A DNA stretch of 64,000 nt from Shewanella sp. UCD-KL21 (GCF_001957135.1 NZ_MPHK01000009.1:1-64000), one strand, 5' to 3'; counted from the first letter of the stretch, positions 26,241 through 36,453 are shown. Notes: a model not told the origin generated them from the letters alone. Program-made: numbers and translations.

Positions 26241-27200
26241 ATGAAAACGATTTCAAGTTTGTCCCTCGTACCTGAGCAAACTGCCTTTGAAGTTAAAAAG
26301 CGATATTCAAAAAGGCTTTCTATTTCCTATGTTGCCAAGCTAGCCGCTGTGTCTAGCTTAGCCTTTAGCGCAACCGCGTCTGCCTACGATTACTCACCGT
26401 TTAAGTTTCATGTATCGCGCACTTCAACTGAAGCGGCCCAAGTTGGCAATTCTAATACTGAACTGCAACGTGATGTATGGCGCTTGAAGCTGTCGGCATC
26501 GATGCCGATTGGCAAACAGTGGTCTATCGGCGCCAATGTAGGTTATGACAACCTCGATTATGGTTTTAAAAATGTTGGCGCAGGCATACTGCAAGGTAAC
26601 GTGACCCCTTGGAGTTCAATCAATAAATACAGTGCCGGTTTATCATTAAGTTATCGCCCTAATGCCCAGTGGATGTTTTTATTCGCGCCCAAATTACAAT
26701 ATTCCTATGCTAATACGGCATCGTCTTCAGATGCGCAAAGTTATGGGGTTGTGGCTTCAGGTATGTACCGCTTTAACTCAGGTAACATGCTTGGGGTTGG
26801 GGTGGCGTACTTAAATGATATTTCTGAAGTAAAAACCATTCCTTACCTCGCGGTAAAATGGAACATAACCGAGAAACTGTCGTTAAGTAACCCATTCCAA
26901 GCAGGCTTTAGTGGCCCAGCGGGTTTGGAGCTATCTTATAAACTTGATGACAAATGGAATTTTGGTTTAGGGGCTTCAAGACGTACCGAGCGCTTTTTAG
27001 TGACTGATGCTGAGCAAACCATTGAAGTCGAAGAGTGGGTTAGTTTTATTCGTGCGGGCTGGAATATCAGCAAGAAGGTATCGATTAATGCCTATGGTGG
27101 CTACTTCTTTGCTGGTGAAATGGAACTAAGTCAGCCTAAGGTGTCTGATGATATTGAAAATCAAGCGGCGGCAGGTTTAGCCATTGATATTAAGTTTTAA
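26241..27200 (+). CDS. Outer-membrane beta-barrel protein (DUF6268-like)
   Basis: The 319-aa protein has an unusually long N-terminal region before its signal sequence (basic segment KKRYSKRLSISY, hydrophobic LAAVSSLAFSATASA, cleavage near SAY). The rest is alternating aromatic and hydrophobic strands (WSIGANVGYDNLDYGF, YSAGLSLSYRP, FIRAGWNISKKVSINAYGGYFF) ending in IDIKF, as for outer-membrane barrels. GAAAGGA stands upstream of ATG 26241. Function not recognised. An internal start at M-residue positions closer to the signal is not obvious. Confidence 0.7.
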   Translation: MKTISSLSLVPEQTAFEVKKRYSKRLSISYVAKLAAVSSLAFSATASAYDYSPFKFHVSRTSTEAAQVGNSNTELQRDVWRLKLSASMPIGKQWSIGANVGYDNLDYGFKNVGAGILQGNVTPWSSINKYSAGLSLSYRPNAQWMFLFAPKLQYSYANTASSSDAQSYGVVASGMYRFNSGNMLGVGVAYLNDISEVKTIPYLAVKWNITEKLSLSNPFQAGFSGPAGLELSYKLDDKWNFGLGASRRTERFLVTDAEQTIEVEEWVSFIRAGWNISKKVSINAYGGYFFAGEMELSQPKVSDDIENQAAAGLAIDIKF

Positions 27201-27227
27201 TCCGTACCTAATCGCAGCCTAAGATAG

Positions 27228-27300
27228 AACAGTCTAGAATATAACAGTCTAGGATATAGCAATTTTATTAAATAACAGCCTATTAAATAACAGCTTAAAA
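27228..27300. repeat. Short interrupted direct repeats after the outer-membrane protein gene
   Basis: aacagtctag occurs at about 27229 and 27244, and taaataacag occurs twice further on (about 27271 and 27286), each pair about 15 bases apart. AT-rich and without known role. Confidence 0.6.
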
Positions 27301-27323
27301 ATTTTTTATTTAACTCAAGCTAC

Positions 27324-27352
27324 AAAAAAGCGACCGTCAGGTCGCTTTTTTT
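27324..27352. terminator. Bidirectional terminator between convergent genes
   Basis: AAAAAAGCGACC, loop GTCA, GGTCGC, then TTTTTTT. It serves the outer-membrane protein gene on the plus strand, and the A-tract side serves the minus-strand gene at 27382. Confidence 0.9.
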
Positions 27353-27381
27353 GTCTGTGGCTTAAGCGCTATGAACAGCGC

Positions 27382-27942
27382 TTATTTTGCCAGCATGTTT
27401 TTGCGTAAGCTTTTTTGAGCAGGTTCATCGCCTAACCAAATCTTGATTAACGCTTGTCTAAACACTTCACCTTCGATAGTGGCTTGTTCTTGACCATTTT
27501 TAAAACTGGTTACCCCAGCGTCTTTATGGGTAACAAAGGTAAATTGATCGCCTTTGCTGACTTCTTCGGTAAATAACCCCATAAATTCATCAATACTGGC
27601 CTGAATCGATGCGCTATCGCCATCGGTGGCAGCATCAAAACCTTCGACAATAGCATCGGTCATTTTATCTGAGGTTATCATCCCAGAAGTGATGTTTAGC
27701 CTAATCACTGACATCGGCTGGGCGATAACGGCGGCTACATCCGTGGCAGGAGTAGCTAAGTATAAGCTGCCGACATATAAGTCCATAAAGAACTTACTGC
27801 GCACGCCTGCGCCATTAAGCTCAAGCTGTTGTTGGGCAATGGTCATATTATCCGCCAGCTCAACACCTGAAACAGTTTTAGCTTCAGCTACTTGTGGTAA
27901 AACTAATGCCGCGGTTAGGGCAATTATTGAAAGTCGTTTCAT
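27382..27942 (-). CDS. Chalcone-isomerase-like periplasmic protein
   Basis: The 186-aa protein has a signal peptide (MKRLSIIALTAALVLPQVAEA) and a chalcone-isomerase-like domain (KTVSGVELADNM, LNGAGVRSKFFMDLYVGSLYL, SVIRLNITSGMITSDKMTDAIVEGF, IWLGDEPAQKSLRKNML). Bacterial members are not chalcone isomerases; they are thought to bind fatty acids or act in an unknown periplasmic process. The upstream TTG in the frame is rejected in favour of ATG 27942, where the signal peptide begins. Confidence 0.8.
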   Translation of the reverse strand: MKRLSIIALTAALVLPQVAEAKTVSGVELADNMTIAQQQLELNGAGVRSKFFMDLYVGSLYLATPATDVAAVIAQPMSVIRLNITSGMITSDKMTDAIVEGFDAATDGDSASIQASIDEFMGLFTEEVSKGDQFTFVTHKDAGVTSFKNGQEQATIEGEVFRQALIKIWLGDEPAQKSLRKNMLAK

Positions 27943-28003
27943 TGGCAACTCATATTATATAGTGTGATTTATACAGGCTGAATAGTGATTCAGCACAACA
28001 AGA

Positions 28004-28483
28004 TTACGAACGCATTCCTAGCTTATATTGACCATTTTGCTCGAACATAATGGCTTGTTTCTTTTTCGGTGCGATAAGTATTGGACCATCATCGAAAAAC
28101 AAAAAGGCTTTCCAATTTTGCGCAAATACCGCCCAAGTTGTTTCGATGATTTGGTATTTTTCATAACAGAAAAAGACTTGGGTATCGTCATTCCAATCAA
28201 TAAACTCAGCAATCGGCTCTGGCAGGATATTATCTTCAGAGTCCCACGCCGCTTGCCAATGCTCAGTTTGCTTCCAAGCATCTTGCTTAGCTGCCCAGTC
28301 ACCTTTAGAAAATAATTCAGCACGATTACACTTATTACTTATCCATTGATTCCAAACCATCATGGCACTTTTGTCAGTTAATGGTTTGATTAATGCTTTG
28401 TCTTCATCAGCAACAGGCAAATCTTTATGGTTAAAAATCCACTTGCGCTTATACACATCTAGCGGGATGTAAGTGTGTGCCAA
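28004..28483 (-). CDS. Conserved protein, DUF2947-like
   Basis: The 159-aa protein, rich in Trp (at least ten) and acidic residues, has IPLDVYKRKWIFNHKDLPV at the N-terminus and FFDDGPILIAPKKKQA near the end, as remembered for DUF2947 proteins of Vibrio and Shewanella. No signal, TM or catalytic motif is visible. Upstream GAGG-like sequence precedes ATG 28483. Function unknown. Confidence 0.6.
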   Translation of the reverse strand: MAHTYIPLDVYKRKWIFNHKDLPVADEDKALIKPLTDKSAMMVWNQWISNKCNRAELFSKGDWAAKQDAWKQTEHWQAAWDSEDNILPEPIAEFIDWNDDTQVFFCYEKYQIIETTWAVFAQNWKAFLFFDDGPILIAPKKKQAIMFEQNGQYKLGMRS

Positions 28484-28750
28484 AAATAGCTCCTCGGGTT
28501 TAAAGGGTAATATAAGTGGCCAATTATAACTTTTCGCTATAAATAGTGCTAGCTATTGCCTAGCTTTGGGATAAGAACACAGAGAAGGGCTTTATTGAGG
28601 CTGGCTTGTTTTGGGATCAGCCTGTATTGCATAGCTTGATATTGAAGCTTGCAGATTGAATCTGGCTGATTACACAAGCCCGCCAAGCGGGTTATCATGA
28701 CTTCAGTGCGCCCAATACAGCGCACTGAGATCAGTTTTTCCTATAGCGGC

Positions 28751-30313
28751 TTATAATTTAAAACGGCGAATAAGAGAGTGAAATACCTTGATGGTTTTTT
28801 CTAACTCCTCACTGGCATTGAGTGACTTATTGGCCGCAGAACCCGTATCTGTTGCTCCATCAGCAATTTCAATAATTTGCTGGTTGATGTGCTCAGCAAC
28901 AGCGCTTTGCTCTTCAACTGCTGAGGACATTTGAAAGGTCATATCGGTAATATTAGTCACCGCACCTTTTATTTTTTCTAGTGATGAGCGAGTTTTCTCA
29001 ACCACTTCAAGGCCATTTTTAGTGGCAATTTCACCTTGCTGTGACATATCAACAGCGGCATTAGTACGAGCCGAAAGCTGCTTAATAACACTGTGGATTT
29101 GGTCAGTGGATTCACGGGTTTTTAAGGCAAGGGCACGCACTTCATCGGCGACAACACTAAAGCCACGGCCTTGCTCTCCAGCCCGAGCCGCTTCAATGGC
29201 AGCATTGAGAGCCAGTAAGTTGGTTTGTTCAGCAATAGATGAAATTAAATTGGCTGCTTGACCGATCTCTTCAGTTGAGCTAGCTAACTCCTTAATTGTA
29301 ATAGCAATACTGTCAACAGCATGACTTAGCTGGTGGATTGAGCTTAGGGACTCATCAGCCAGCGCAGCGCCAGAATCAACAAAGCTAATGGCATTTTCTG
29401 CACTGTGAGAGTTTTCTTCAATTTTTTGGGCGACTTCTTGAATAGCTTGGGACATTTGGGTGATCGCTGAGGCAATTTGCTGAGTTGCTAAGCCTTGATG
29501 CTCTACCGCCGCTTGGGTCACTGACACTTGAGTTTTACTAATATTAGAAATTTTATCTAAGCCACTAACTGACTCATCGATACGAGTTAATGCTGTGCGG
29601 CAGCGGGCAATTTCGCTAATGAAAGCCATTTTTGCTTGGGCGCTGGTGCCTGCATCATCAAAGTAGGTTTGGGCAACGGTTTCATTGGCAAATGATTTAG
29701 GGCTAATTAATAGCAGTTTATTCCATTGACTAGCTTGTTGCTGCAAACTCCAGCCAAGGCTTATTAGTCCAGCGATTAAGCTGGCAGTGGCCGCGACGCT
29801 GTTACCTTGCCAAGCAAGCATTAAGGTGAGTATTAGTGAGGGTAGAATAATCGGTAATGCTTTAGTGAAGCCCAATTTTAGGCGACTGCGCAGCGATGAT
29901 GCTGACTTACCAGCATTGATGCGGGCATAAGCACTGCTCGCACGCAGCTTTTCATCGGGCTCAGCTTGCACACGTACAGACTCATAACCCACCAGTTTAT
30001 TACCATCATAAACCGGAGTGACAAAAGCACTCACCCAGTAATAGTCACCATTTTTGCGGCGATTTTTCACCAGCCCCATCCATACCTTGCCAGACTTTAA
30101 TGTCTGCCACATGGTTTCAAATACTGCTTTGGGCATATCAGGGTGGCGAACAAGGTTATGCGGTTGGCCAATTAACTCATCTCGGCTATAACCACTGGTG
30201 TCGATGAATGCTTGGTTACAGTGGGTAATAACCCCTTGTGGATCGGTGCTGGAGATGAGTGGCTTATCAGGGGAGAACAGATATTCTTTATTACTTGTTA
30301 TTCGAGTTGTCAT
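28751..30313 (-). CDS. PAS-containing methyl-accepting chemotaxis protein, Aer-like
   Basis: The 520-aa protein starts with a PAS domain (about residues 10-115; [40 protein letters not shown]), then two hydrophobic helices close together ([32 protein letters not shown]), a HAMP-like linker and a signalling domain with the hairpin tip [31 protein letters not shown]. The layout is that of Aer, which senses redox through FAD in PAS; cofactor binding here is inferred. ATG 30313 with AAGAAG upstream is preferred to a start 84 bases earlier. Fits with the large flagellar locus to the right. Confidence 0.88.
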   Translation of the reverse strand: MTTRITSNKEYLFSPDKPLISSTDPQGVITHCNQAFIDTSGYSRDELIGQPHNLVRHPDMPKAVFETMWQTLKSGKVWMGLVKNRRKNGDYYWVSAFVTPVYDGNKLVGYESVRVQAEPDEKLRASSAYARINAGKSASSLRSRLKLGFTKALPIILPSLILTLMLAWQGNSVAATASLIAGLISLGWSLQQQASQWNKLLLISPKSFANETVAQTYFDDAGTSAQAKMAFISEIARCRTALTRIDESVSGLDKISNISKTQVSVTQAAVEHQGLATQQIASAITQMSQAIQEVAQKIEENSHSAENAISFVDSGAALADESLSSIHQLSHAVDSIAITIKELASSTEEIGQAANLISSIAEQTNLLALNAAIEAARAGEQGRGFSVVADEVRALALKTRESTDQIHSVIKQLSARTNAAVDMSQQGEIATKNGLEVVEKTRSSLEKIKGAVTNITDMTFQMSSAVEEQSAVAEHINQQIIEIADGATDTGSAANKSLNASEELEKTIKVFHSLIRRFKL

Positions 30314-30621
30314 ATTTCTTCTTATTTTTTTGTGACCAAGGTCAAGTAAACTTGGATGGTGTGATTCTGACCTTGCTTGAGGGTAAATGCAATTCAATTA
30401 ACAAAGTAATAACAGTGTAAATTCCGTAAGTTACGACGTTAAAGCTCGTGAAGGGGTTTGAGGTGCATCAAAAGTCGTCATTAAAACAATTGTTTAAATA
30501 ATTTGATGGCATTTGTTGGCCGATTCAAATTGTTACATCTGCAGTGGGACTATTTGGATTTTTTTGTATTAGTTGCTGATTTAAATACCTTACCTATCCC
30601 CAGAAATCATATTGTGAATAC
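30314..30621. other. Intergenic region upstream of the Aer-like gene
   Basis: No gene or repeat recognised; probably holds the Aer-like gene promoter. Confidence 0.5.
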
Positions 30622-30658
30622 AAAAAAGCCCTGATGTCGCGAGCGACATCAGGGCTTT
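30622..30658 (-). terminator. Terminator of the U32 gene
   Basis: Arms AAAGCCCTGATGTCGC and GCGACATCAGGGCTTT around a GA centre; on the minus strand the stem is followed by TTTTTTG. A- and T-tracts allow some bidirectional action. Confidence 0.9.
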
Positions 30659-30692
30659 GTTACTGTGCTATCAATAATACAGCGGGCAGGTA

Positions 30693-33002
30693 TTACAAGC
30701 CGTTGATGTACTGATCAACCGTTGACTCTGGCACCATGGTGGCAAGTGCTGATTTAACGGCTTGATTGCCTTGTAGCAATTGCTCAAACTGTTTTATCAA
30801 TGCCAGCTTGTCTGGTGAGACTCTATCACCAGCACCAATGTTGGTTAAATCAATCATGAAGCCGTCAAATAAATCAGCTAAATCATCGATGATATCCATA
30901 TTTAAGAACTGGTCTTGGTTATAAATACTTGGGTAACCTGCTTTTTGCTTATCAATAGCAAAAGAGTCACCTTTTAGGTTTTTAATGCTGGTGGACTTAT
31001 CACAAGACAGCATACAACCATTATCAATCCGTGGTTTTTCACAGCCAACACTTTGCTGGAAAAAGCATTGTCTGCTGGCCATTAATAAAATTGGATGATA
31101 AATGCTGTAAAGCATTTTAAAGTTTTTAGGTCGGGCTAATTGCTTCATTTGCTGGCGGTTAATTTCATTTGAAATAAACGCACCGCTACAATCAAAGCCT
31201 TCTTTTAAGGCTAATAGGGCATAGGAGTTGGTGGTGTTTAAAAATGGTCCAGCAATCCATTTAACCCCCAGCTTTTGGGCGTGATAAGCAATACCGGTAT
31301 TGTTGGTTACGATAAGCTCAGGTTTTACTTGCTGTAAAATATTAAGCGCGGCATCGTAATCTTTACCAATTAATACTGGCGGGAACCAAGGTATTAAGCG
31401 TGGATTTTGTTTGAAGAAATCCACATATTTAGTGCAGCCACGTTTATAAGCATCAGGCAGCTTAAAATAAATATCAGCATCGGTTGCTTGAGCTAACGCC
31501 ACATCCGCTTCATCACAAATTAAAATTGATAACTGCGGCTGGGTTGTTTTTTCGCCGGCTTGAGCTGCCACTTTAGGGTGGCGTTCAAGTTTTGGTAACT
31601 CAACCGTTGGGATCACCTCAATGCCATCGTTTAAATAAGCTAACAGCTGATTTTTAAGGGTGGTGATCTCGCGATATGGAATACTTAAGCCATCTGCTAA
31701 GCCACTGCAATCTAAGCTGATTAAATCGTAATTGGCGTTATTGATGTTTTTAAAACGCTTTTCAATGGCTTCTTGGTCAACACTGAGTTTTTCGCTTGGC
31801 AGCATATTACTGCTTGAATGTAGCACTAAGGTTTGCAGCTCTGCTGAGGCCAGTTTACTGCTCATGTGTTCAGTAGTAACCGTCAGGCTTAAGGGCTGAC
31901 CTTGTTCACTGGCAAAGGCCAGTGACAGCTTGATTTTATCAATGCTTAAATGGGCAATTTTATCATCCACCGAGGCATTAATTTCTTGCTTATCGATTTG
32001 TAATTGCTGCTGAGCATCGTGGATTTGCACCACTGAAATTGACTCGCCTTTTTCAGCTTTTAATTGATCAACTAAGTGATTTTTAGAGTTATCACGGGGG
32101 TTATCAATAAACATCGACTGGTTTAAATCACCACGCAAAAAGGCGTTGGTAAAGTCGCGGTTAAATACTTTATATAAGCGCTCGCCATCTTGGGTTAATT
32201 CACCGGTTTCAACATAGCCATCAATTTGTTTACGGAAACTATCAATCACCGTATGCACGTAACTGGCGCCTTTAATACGGCCTTCAACTTTAAATGAGTA
32301 CACCCCAGCTTCAATTAACGCTGGTAGGTCAAAAAAGGCGGAGTTGTCTTTAATGTTTAGCGGAAAATTATTACCTGACTCAGTGGTTTCATACTCTTCA
32401 CGACAAGCTTGGCTACAGCGACCACGGTTACCTGAGTTACCCGCGCTGGCTGAGGTTGAGTAACATAAACCTGAAAACGCTACACACAACGAGCCATGGA
32501 CAAACACTTCAAGCAACATGTCATGATCGCGGCCTACTTCAGCAAGCGTGGTGATTTCACGTAGGTTTAGTTCACGGGATAAATTTACCCGCTCTGCGCC
32601 TAAATGCTTTAAAAACGGGATTTGGCCTGCATTGTGGGTGGTTAACTGGGTTGAAGCGTGAATAGCTAAAGTCGGAAAATGTTTTCTCAGTACATACAGC
32701 AAGCCTAAATCTTGCACAATAACGCCGTCTAAGGTGGTATTCACCAACTTATTAAGTAACTTCATTAAGGTTTTAAATTCTTGCTCAAGAATAACGATAT
32801 TCAAGGTTAAGAAGATTTGGCAGTCGTACTGATGGGCAAGTCGTATGATCCCAACCAATTGGTCAAAAGAAATATTAGCAGCGCGATTACGAGCGTTAAA
32901 GGTATCTAAGCCGCAATAAACAGCATCTGCACCAGCAATAATTGCGGCTTTAATCGCCTCGACATCACCGCCAGGGGCTAATAATTCAATCTTAGGTTTC
33001 AT
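30693..33002 (-). CDS. Peptidase U32-family protein (RlhA/YdcP-related), long form
   Basis: The 769-aa protein begins with the U32 barrel (IELLAPGGDVEAIKAAIIAGADAVYCGL; FLTLNIVILEQEF; HASTQLTTHN; VFVHGSLCVAFSGLCYS) and the signature RGRCSQACREEY, followed by FPLNIKDNSAFFDLPALIEAGVYSFKVEGR. U32 proteins related to RlhA, TrhP and UbiUV are Fe-S proteins that modify RNA or quinones. The C-terminal ~200 residues carry a further Cys group (CFFQQSVGCEKPRIDNGC, then LSCDKS) that could hold a cluster. It is longer than E. coli RlhA (653 aa), so the RNA target is not certain. Confidence 0.8.
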   Translation of the reverse strand: MKPKIELLAPGGDVEAIKAAIIAGADAVYCGLDTFNARNRAANISFDQLVGIIRLAHQYDCQIFLTLNIVILEQEFKTLMKLLNKLVNTTLDGVIVQDLGLLYVLRKHFPTLAIHASTQLTTHNAGQIPFLKHLGAERVNLSRELNLREITTLAEVGRDHDMLLEVFVHGSLCVAFSGLCYSTSASAGNSGNRGRCSQACREEYETTESGNNFPLNIKDNSAFFDLPALIEAGVYSFKVEGRIKGASYVHTVIDSFRKQIDGYVETGELTQDGERLYKVFNRDFTNAFLRGDLNQSMFIDNPRDNSKNHLVDQLKAEKGESISVVQIHDAQQQLQIDKQEINASVDDKIAHLSIDKIKLSLAFASEQGQPLSLTVTTEHMSSKLASAELQTLVLHSSSNMLPSEKLSVDQEAIEKRFKNINNANYDLISLDCSGLADGLSIPYREITTLKNQLLAYLNDGIEVIPTVELPKLERHPKVAAQAGEKTTQPQLSILICDEADVALAQATDADIYFKLPDAYKRGCTKYVDFFKQNPRLIPWFPPVLIGKDYDAALNILQQVKPELIVTNNTGIAYHAQKLGVKWIAGPFLNTTNSYALLALKEGFDCSGAFISNEINRQQMKQLARPKNFKMLYSIYHPILLMASRQCFFQQSVGCEKPRIDNGCMLSCDKSTSIKNLKGDSFAIDKQKAGYPSIYNQDQFLNMDIIDDLADLFDGFMIDLTNIGAGDRVSPDKLALIKQFEQLLQGNQAVKSALATMVPESTVDQYINGL

Positions 33003-33127
33003 GTTTTAGACTTGCTCCGTTAATTTTAATGCAGGGATGTTACCCGTATATTTTACTAATGAATATGGTTAAAGTAGATAATTAATTAGCCTGTGTGCAT
33101 ATATGTAGTCGGAATTAACATATAACC

Positions 33128-33790
33128 ATGAATAAAATCATAGATTTACCTGTACTGTATTCTTTAAGAAATTGCCCTTTTGCCATGCGAGCAAGAATTG
33201 CTATTTATAAGTCAAAACAGCCTATTTGGCTTAGAGATATTGTATTAAGTGACAAACCCGCTGAAATGTTAGCTGACTCGCCTAAGGGCACAGTGCCGGT
33301 GATCGTGACCCCAAAAGGGCAGGTGATAGAAGAAAGTTATGAGGTGATGTTGTGGGCATTAAGCCAAGGCGATCCTGATGACTTATTACTGGCAACAGAT
33401 GCAAGCAAGTTCGATTCTATGCTTACGCTTATTTATCGTTTTGATAGTGAGTTTAAGTCCTGCCTTGAAAACTACAAATGCGCTAAACGTTATAGCGAAT
33501 CAAATATTGTTGAATGTCGTCTGGCCTGTGAAGTCTACGTACAACAACTTGAGCAGTTGTTATCTGAGCATGAATTTTTGTTTGCAGATCGTGAGAGTTT
33601 AGCTGATATCGCATTGTTACCTTTTATCAGGCAATTTGCCCGAGTAGAGCGGCAATGGTATTTGCAGTCGCCATATCCACATGTAAGAGCATGGCTTAAT
33701 GCTTATCTGCAAAGCAAAATGTTCAGTAAAGTGATGACTAAATATCCTCTATGGCTTGAAAGCCGACAAGATGTAATATTTCCTGATTAA
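33128..33790 (+). CDS. Glutathione S-transferase-like protein
   Basis: The 220-aa protein has a thioredoxin-fold N-terminal domain (LPVLYSLRNCPFAMRARIAI; GTVPVIVTPKGQVIEESYEVMLW) and an all-helical C-terminal domain (ADRESLADIALLPFIRQFARVE). The CPFAMRAR segment matches the omega/Grx-like classes with a Cys in the active site. Divergent from the U32 gene (125 bases). No clear ribosome-binding site in front of ATG 33128. Substrate unknown. Confidence 0.82.
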   Translation: MNKIIDLPVLYSLRNCPFAMRARIAIYKSKQPIWLRDIVLSDKPAEMLADSPKGTVPVIVTPKGQVIEESYEVMLWALSQGDPDDLLLATDASKFDSMLTLIYRFDSEFKSCLENYKCAKRYSESNIVECRLACEVYVQQLEQLLSEHEFLFADRESLADIALLPFIRQFARVERQWYLQSPYPHVRAWLNAYLQSKMFSKVMTKYPLWLESRQDVIFPD

Positions 33791-33827
33791 CACTGTTAGC
33801 TGCTATTGAGCGCATAGTTAAAAACAA

Positions 33828-33849
33828 AAAGCCCGCAAATGCGGGCTTT
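33828..33849. terminator. Terminator downstream of the GST-like gene
   Basis: AAAGCCCGC, loop AAAT, GCGGGCTTT. A-tract upstream, short T-run downstream; shared by the convergent gene at 33923. Confidence 0.8.
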
Positions 33850-33922
33850 ATGAGTTAAGACACTTTTTTAAAGAGGCTACTAGCATTAATAAATTAGCGC
33901 TTAAGCCATCAGTATTAAATGA

Positions 33923-35335
33923 TTAAAGCGCTACGTTAATCCACACTAAACGGTGATCAGAAGAAACAGACTTTCCACCGCCGCCATATTCACCAACGCG
34001 CTCATCATTCATCATCAAACGACCTTCTTCAAAAGTCGCTGGCCAGAACACGCCAGAGTCAGTGACATTTAAATCACTTGATGGAATAACATGGTCTAAA
34101 CGTAATCCTGAAGTACTGGTAACCGCATCTGGGTATTTAGTGTCCCAGTTTTCAGATCTACATTCACCGCTGGATAGACACTCAGGGGCGCCTAAACTCG
34201 TAGGGGCGTATATGCCATGGGTTGCTAACTGGTTAACCTGGTCGCTATACATTAAGTCTTTAATGGTATCTAAATAACCGTCACCACTTTCAGGGTCGGC
34301 ATTTAAATCACCTAAGATAACGAATGAGGCGTCATCTTTAAGACCACCTTTTTCACCTTCATCATCATAAATGTATGAACCGTCACCAGAGGTGTAATCG
34401 TCCCAAAACTTAATCTCAGCGCGGTTAAGTGATTTATTATTATCCGTCAGCGTGTCAAAAATTGGCGGAGTTGGATGCGACAATAATAAGTGAATCACTT
34501 TATCGCCATCAGCGGTTGGGATGATGATAGGCGCATCAACGTGGTTTTTAGATGACATTGGCTTGTCAGCCCAAGCTTCAGCACTGTACCACTCATCGCC
34601 ACAAGCCATTCCTTCAGGAATAGGGTTGTTTTCGTCATCACAATTAGTGATGGTCGGATTGATTTCACCTGGCATATCCTTCCATTTAAAATCTTGGAAT
34701 GTGCGGATATTATCAGTATCAATTGGGAACTGTGAGATCACACTGAAGGCATATTGACCATGGTAGAAACCAAAGCCCCACGCGTCATTAGGTAGCGCTA
34801 TTTTGCCATCACGGTTTAAATCGTGACCGCTTAATAAACCTGTATTAGTGGCGAAGTTTTCAGTGTAAGCGAACTGGATAGGCTCAAGTGGTTTCACTTT
34901 ATCAGCCGTTGAACCCAGAGCATTTTGCGGTACAGAAAGGTAGTTTAAGCGGAAACCTTGAATCGCTTGGTTATCTTCTGCAGTACCGTCGTTGTTGAAC
35001 TCGGCCATAAGTAATACAGCTGGACGCTCGGTTTGAATGATTGCTGCAACGTTACGAATTTGAATGACTTTTTCAGCAACCGCTTTTTCGTCATTAGTTA
35101 GCGTACCAGCGAACCATTTGTCCATTAACACTTGCTGCGCAGCTGGTGTTAATGTCATTTCAGAGACAAGCTCGGCATAAGTAAAACGATCGAAAGACAA
35201 GTTATAAACACCAATTTTTACATTGGTAGCTTCGGGCGTGGGCTCGCCTGGATAGTAATTATTAGTTTCGTCATTACAACCAGCAAGTAAAGCAACACTC
35301 ACTGCCATGGCAGCAGCTGTTTTTAACACTTTCAT
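33923..35335 (-). CDS. Secreted lipoprotein of the endonuclease/exonuclease/phosphatase family
   Basis: The 470-aa protein has a lipoprotein signal (MKVLKTAAAMAVSVALLAGC, Cys 20) followed by NDETNNYYPGE. The remainder shows EEP-fold features: VKIGVYNLSFDR at the N-terminus, PAVLLMAEFNNDG (catalytic E), FVILGDLNADPESGDG (GDLNADP, metal and catalytic site) and VSSDHRLVWINV (SDHR, catalytic His). Family members cleave phosphodiesters or phosphomonoesters; the extracellular members include nucleases and 5'-nucleotidase-like enzymes. ATG 35335 is preferred because the signal starts there. Confidence 0.85.
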   Translation of the reverse strand: MKVLKTAAAMAVSVALLAGCNDETNNYYPGEPTPEATNVKIGVYNLSFDRFTYAELVSEMTLTPAAQQVLMDKWFAGTLTNDEKAVAEKVIQIRNVAAIIQTERPAVLLMAEFNNDGTAEDNQAIQGFRLNYLSVPQNALGSTADKVKPLEPIQFAYTENFATNTGLLSGHDLNRDGKIALPNDAWGFGFYHGQYAFSVISQFPIDTDNIRTFQDFKWKDMPGEINPTITNCDDENNPIPEGMACGDEWYSAEAWADKPMSSKNHVDAPIIIPTADGDKVIHLLLSHPTPPIFDTLTDNNKSLNRAEIKFWDDYTSGDGSYIYDDEGEKGGLKDDASFVILGDLNADPESGDGYLDTIKDLMYSDQVNQLATHGIYAPTSLGAPECLSSGECRSENWDTKYPDAVTSTSGLRLDHVIPSSDLNVTDSGVFWPATFEEGRLMMNDERVGEYGGGGKSVSSDHRLVWINVAL

Positions 35336-35797
35336 TTTTAACCCCATTATTATAAATATATGCCTCCTTTCTTGGAAGCTAAGGGGATTTTAAACACCTG
35401 AAAAGCAGGCTAACAAGTATAATTTGAAGCTGTGACTAGCTTGTTATCTCAGGGCTTTTTGTTTTAAAGGTACGTTTCGAGTTTGGTGTTATTGTGTTTT
35501 TATTTGGTTGTATTTATTGAGGTTTATCAGCAGTAACTAAACTGATACTTACTGACATTAGCTTTTAGTATGCTAGCGTATAAGCGAAACAAAGCGCTTT
35601 AATGAAAACTACTTTCACTTTTAGATGCTGACTTTAAAACTGAATGAGCTACTAATTAATATTTTTAGCTTATGTGACAATAAATAATGTCAATTTCCGG
35701 TCATATCCTTCAGCGCTTATGATTTAACTCATAATTTGAGTGTTAGTTAGCAAGTGCCAAGCGTTACACTATTTAGATAACAGAAAAGAGGTAAACC
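35336..35797. other. Intergenic region between EEP lipoprotein and ScsD-like genes
   Basis: About 460 bases, divergent promoters expected. No gene, repeat or clear regulatory site recognised. Confidence 0.5.
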
Positions 35798-36379
35798 ATG
35801 AGTCGCTTGTTCTCTTCTGATAGCAAACAACATCAGAGCCAGCTAAATAGTAAGTTACCAGATGGTAGTAACAAAGTGCCTTTAGGGAAAAAGCTCCTCG
35901 GCTGGTTAAAGCAAATACTCATACTGATTGTATTCGTTATGGTCATTACGGGTTTAATGGATTTATGGCGCGGTAAAGATATTCAACACGATAACTTACC
36001 TGAGTTGCAGGGAGTAACCCTTAAAGGTGAAAGGGTCGATGTATTAGCAATGAGCCAAGATAAGCCTGTATTAGTGTATTTTTGGGGAAGCTGGTGCCCA
36101 ATATGCAGCACGGTAAGCCCTGCCGTTGACACCATATCAGGCTATTACCCGGTGATTAGCGTGGCAATGGCATCGGGGACTAATAATGACATACAGGCTT
36201 ATCTTGAAGATAAAGGCTATAGCTTTGAGGTGATAAACGATCAGCAAAGTGAACTCAGTAATGACTGGTCGGTACAAGTCGCGCCAACCATAATGGTGTT
36301 TAATAAAGGTGAACTTACATCCTATACCACGGGAATGACCAGCGTAGTGGGTTTATGGTGGCGCCTGCTGCTGGCTTAA
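35798..36379 (+). CDS. Membrane-anchored thioredoxin-like protein (ScsD-like)
   Basis: The 193-aa protein has one N-terminal TM helix (about residues 35-58; LIVFVMVITGLMDLW) and a periplasmic thioredoxin fold with VLVYFWGSWCPICSTVSPAV (CPIC active site) and a cis-Pro at VAPTIMVFNKG. This is the layout of ScsD (suppressor of copper sensitivity) and TlpA-type proteins. A solitary gene here: no scsABC partner is visible. It ends before a terminator. Role in oxidant or copper tolerance is inferred from the family. Confidence 0.82.
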   Translation: MSRLFSSDSKQHQSQLNSKLPDGSNKVPLGKKLLGWLKQILILIVFVMVITGLMDLWRGKDIQHDNLPELQGVTLKGERVDVLAMSQDKPVLVYFWGSWCPICSTVSPAVDTISGYYPVISVAMASGTNNDIQAYLEDKGYSFEVINDQQSELSNDWSVQVAPTIMVFNKGELTSYTTGMTSVVGLWWRLLLA

Positions 36380-36401
36380 CAATTATAAGGTGTCGATAGT
36401 A

Positions 36402-36440
36402 AATAGCGCTCAAACCAAAAGGCTTAAGCGCTATTTTTTT
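36402..36440 (+). terminator. Terminator of the ScsD-like gene
   Basis: AATAGCGCT ... AGCGCTATT followed by TTTTT, loop of 16 bases; starts 22 bases after the stop codon. Confidence 0.85.
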
Positions 36441-36453
36441 GTGTTTAACCGGA

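Noticed and set aside
28703..28728. Hairpin TCAGTGCGC/GCGCACTGA as a terminator of the Aer-like gene
   Set aside because: No T-tract on the minus strand; the T-run is on the other side.
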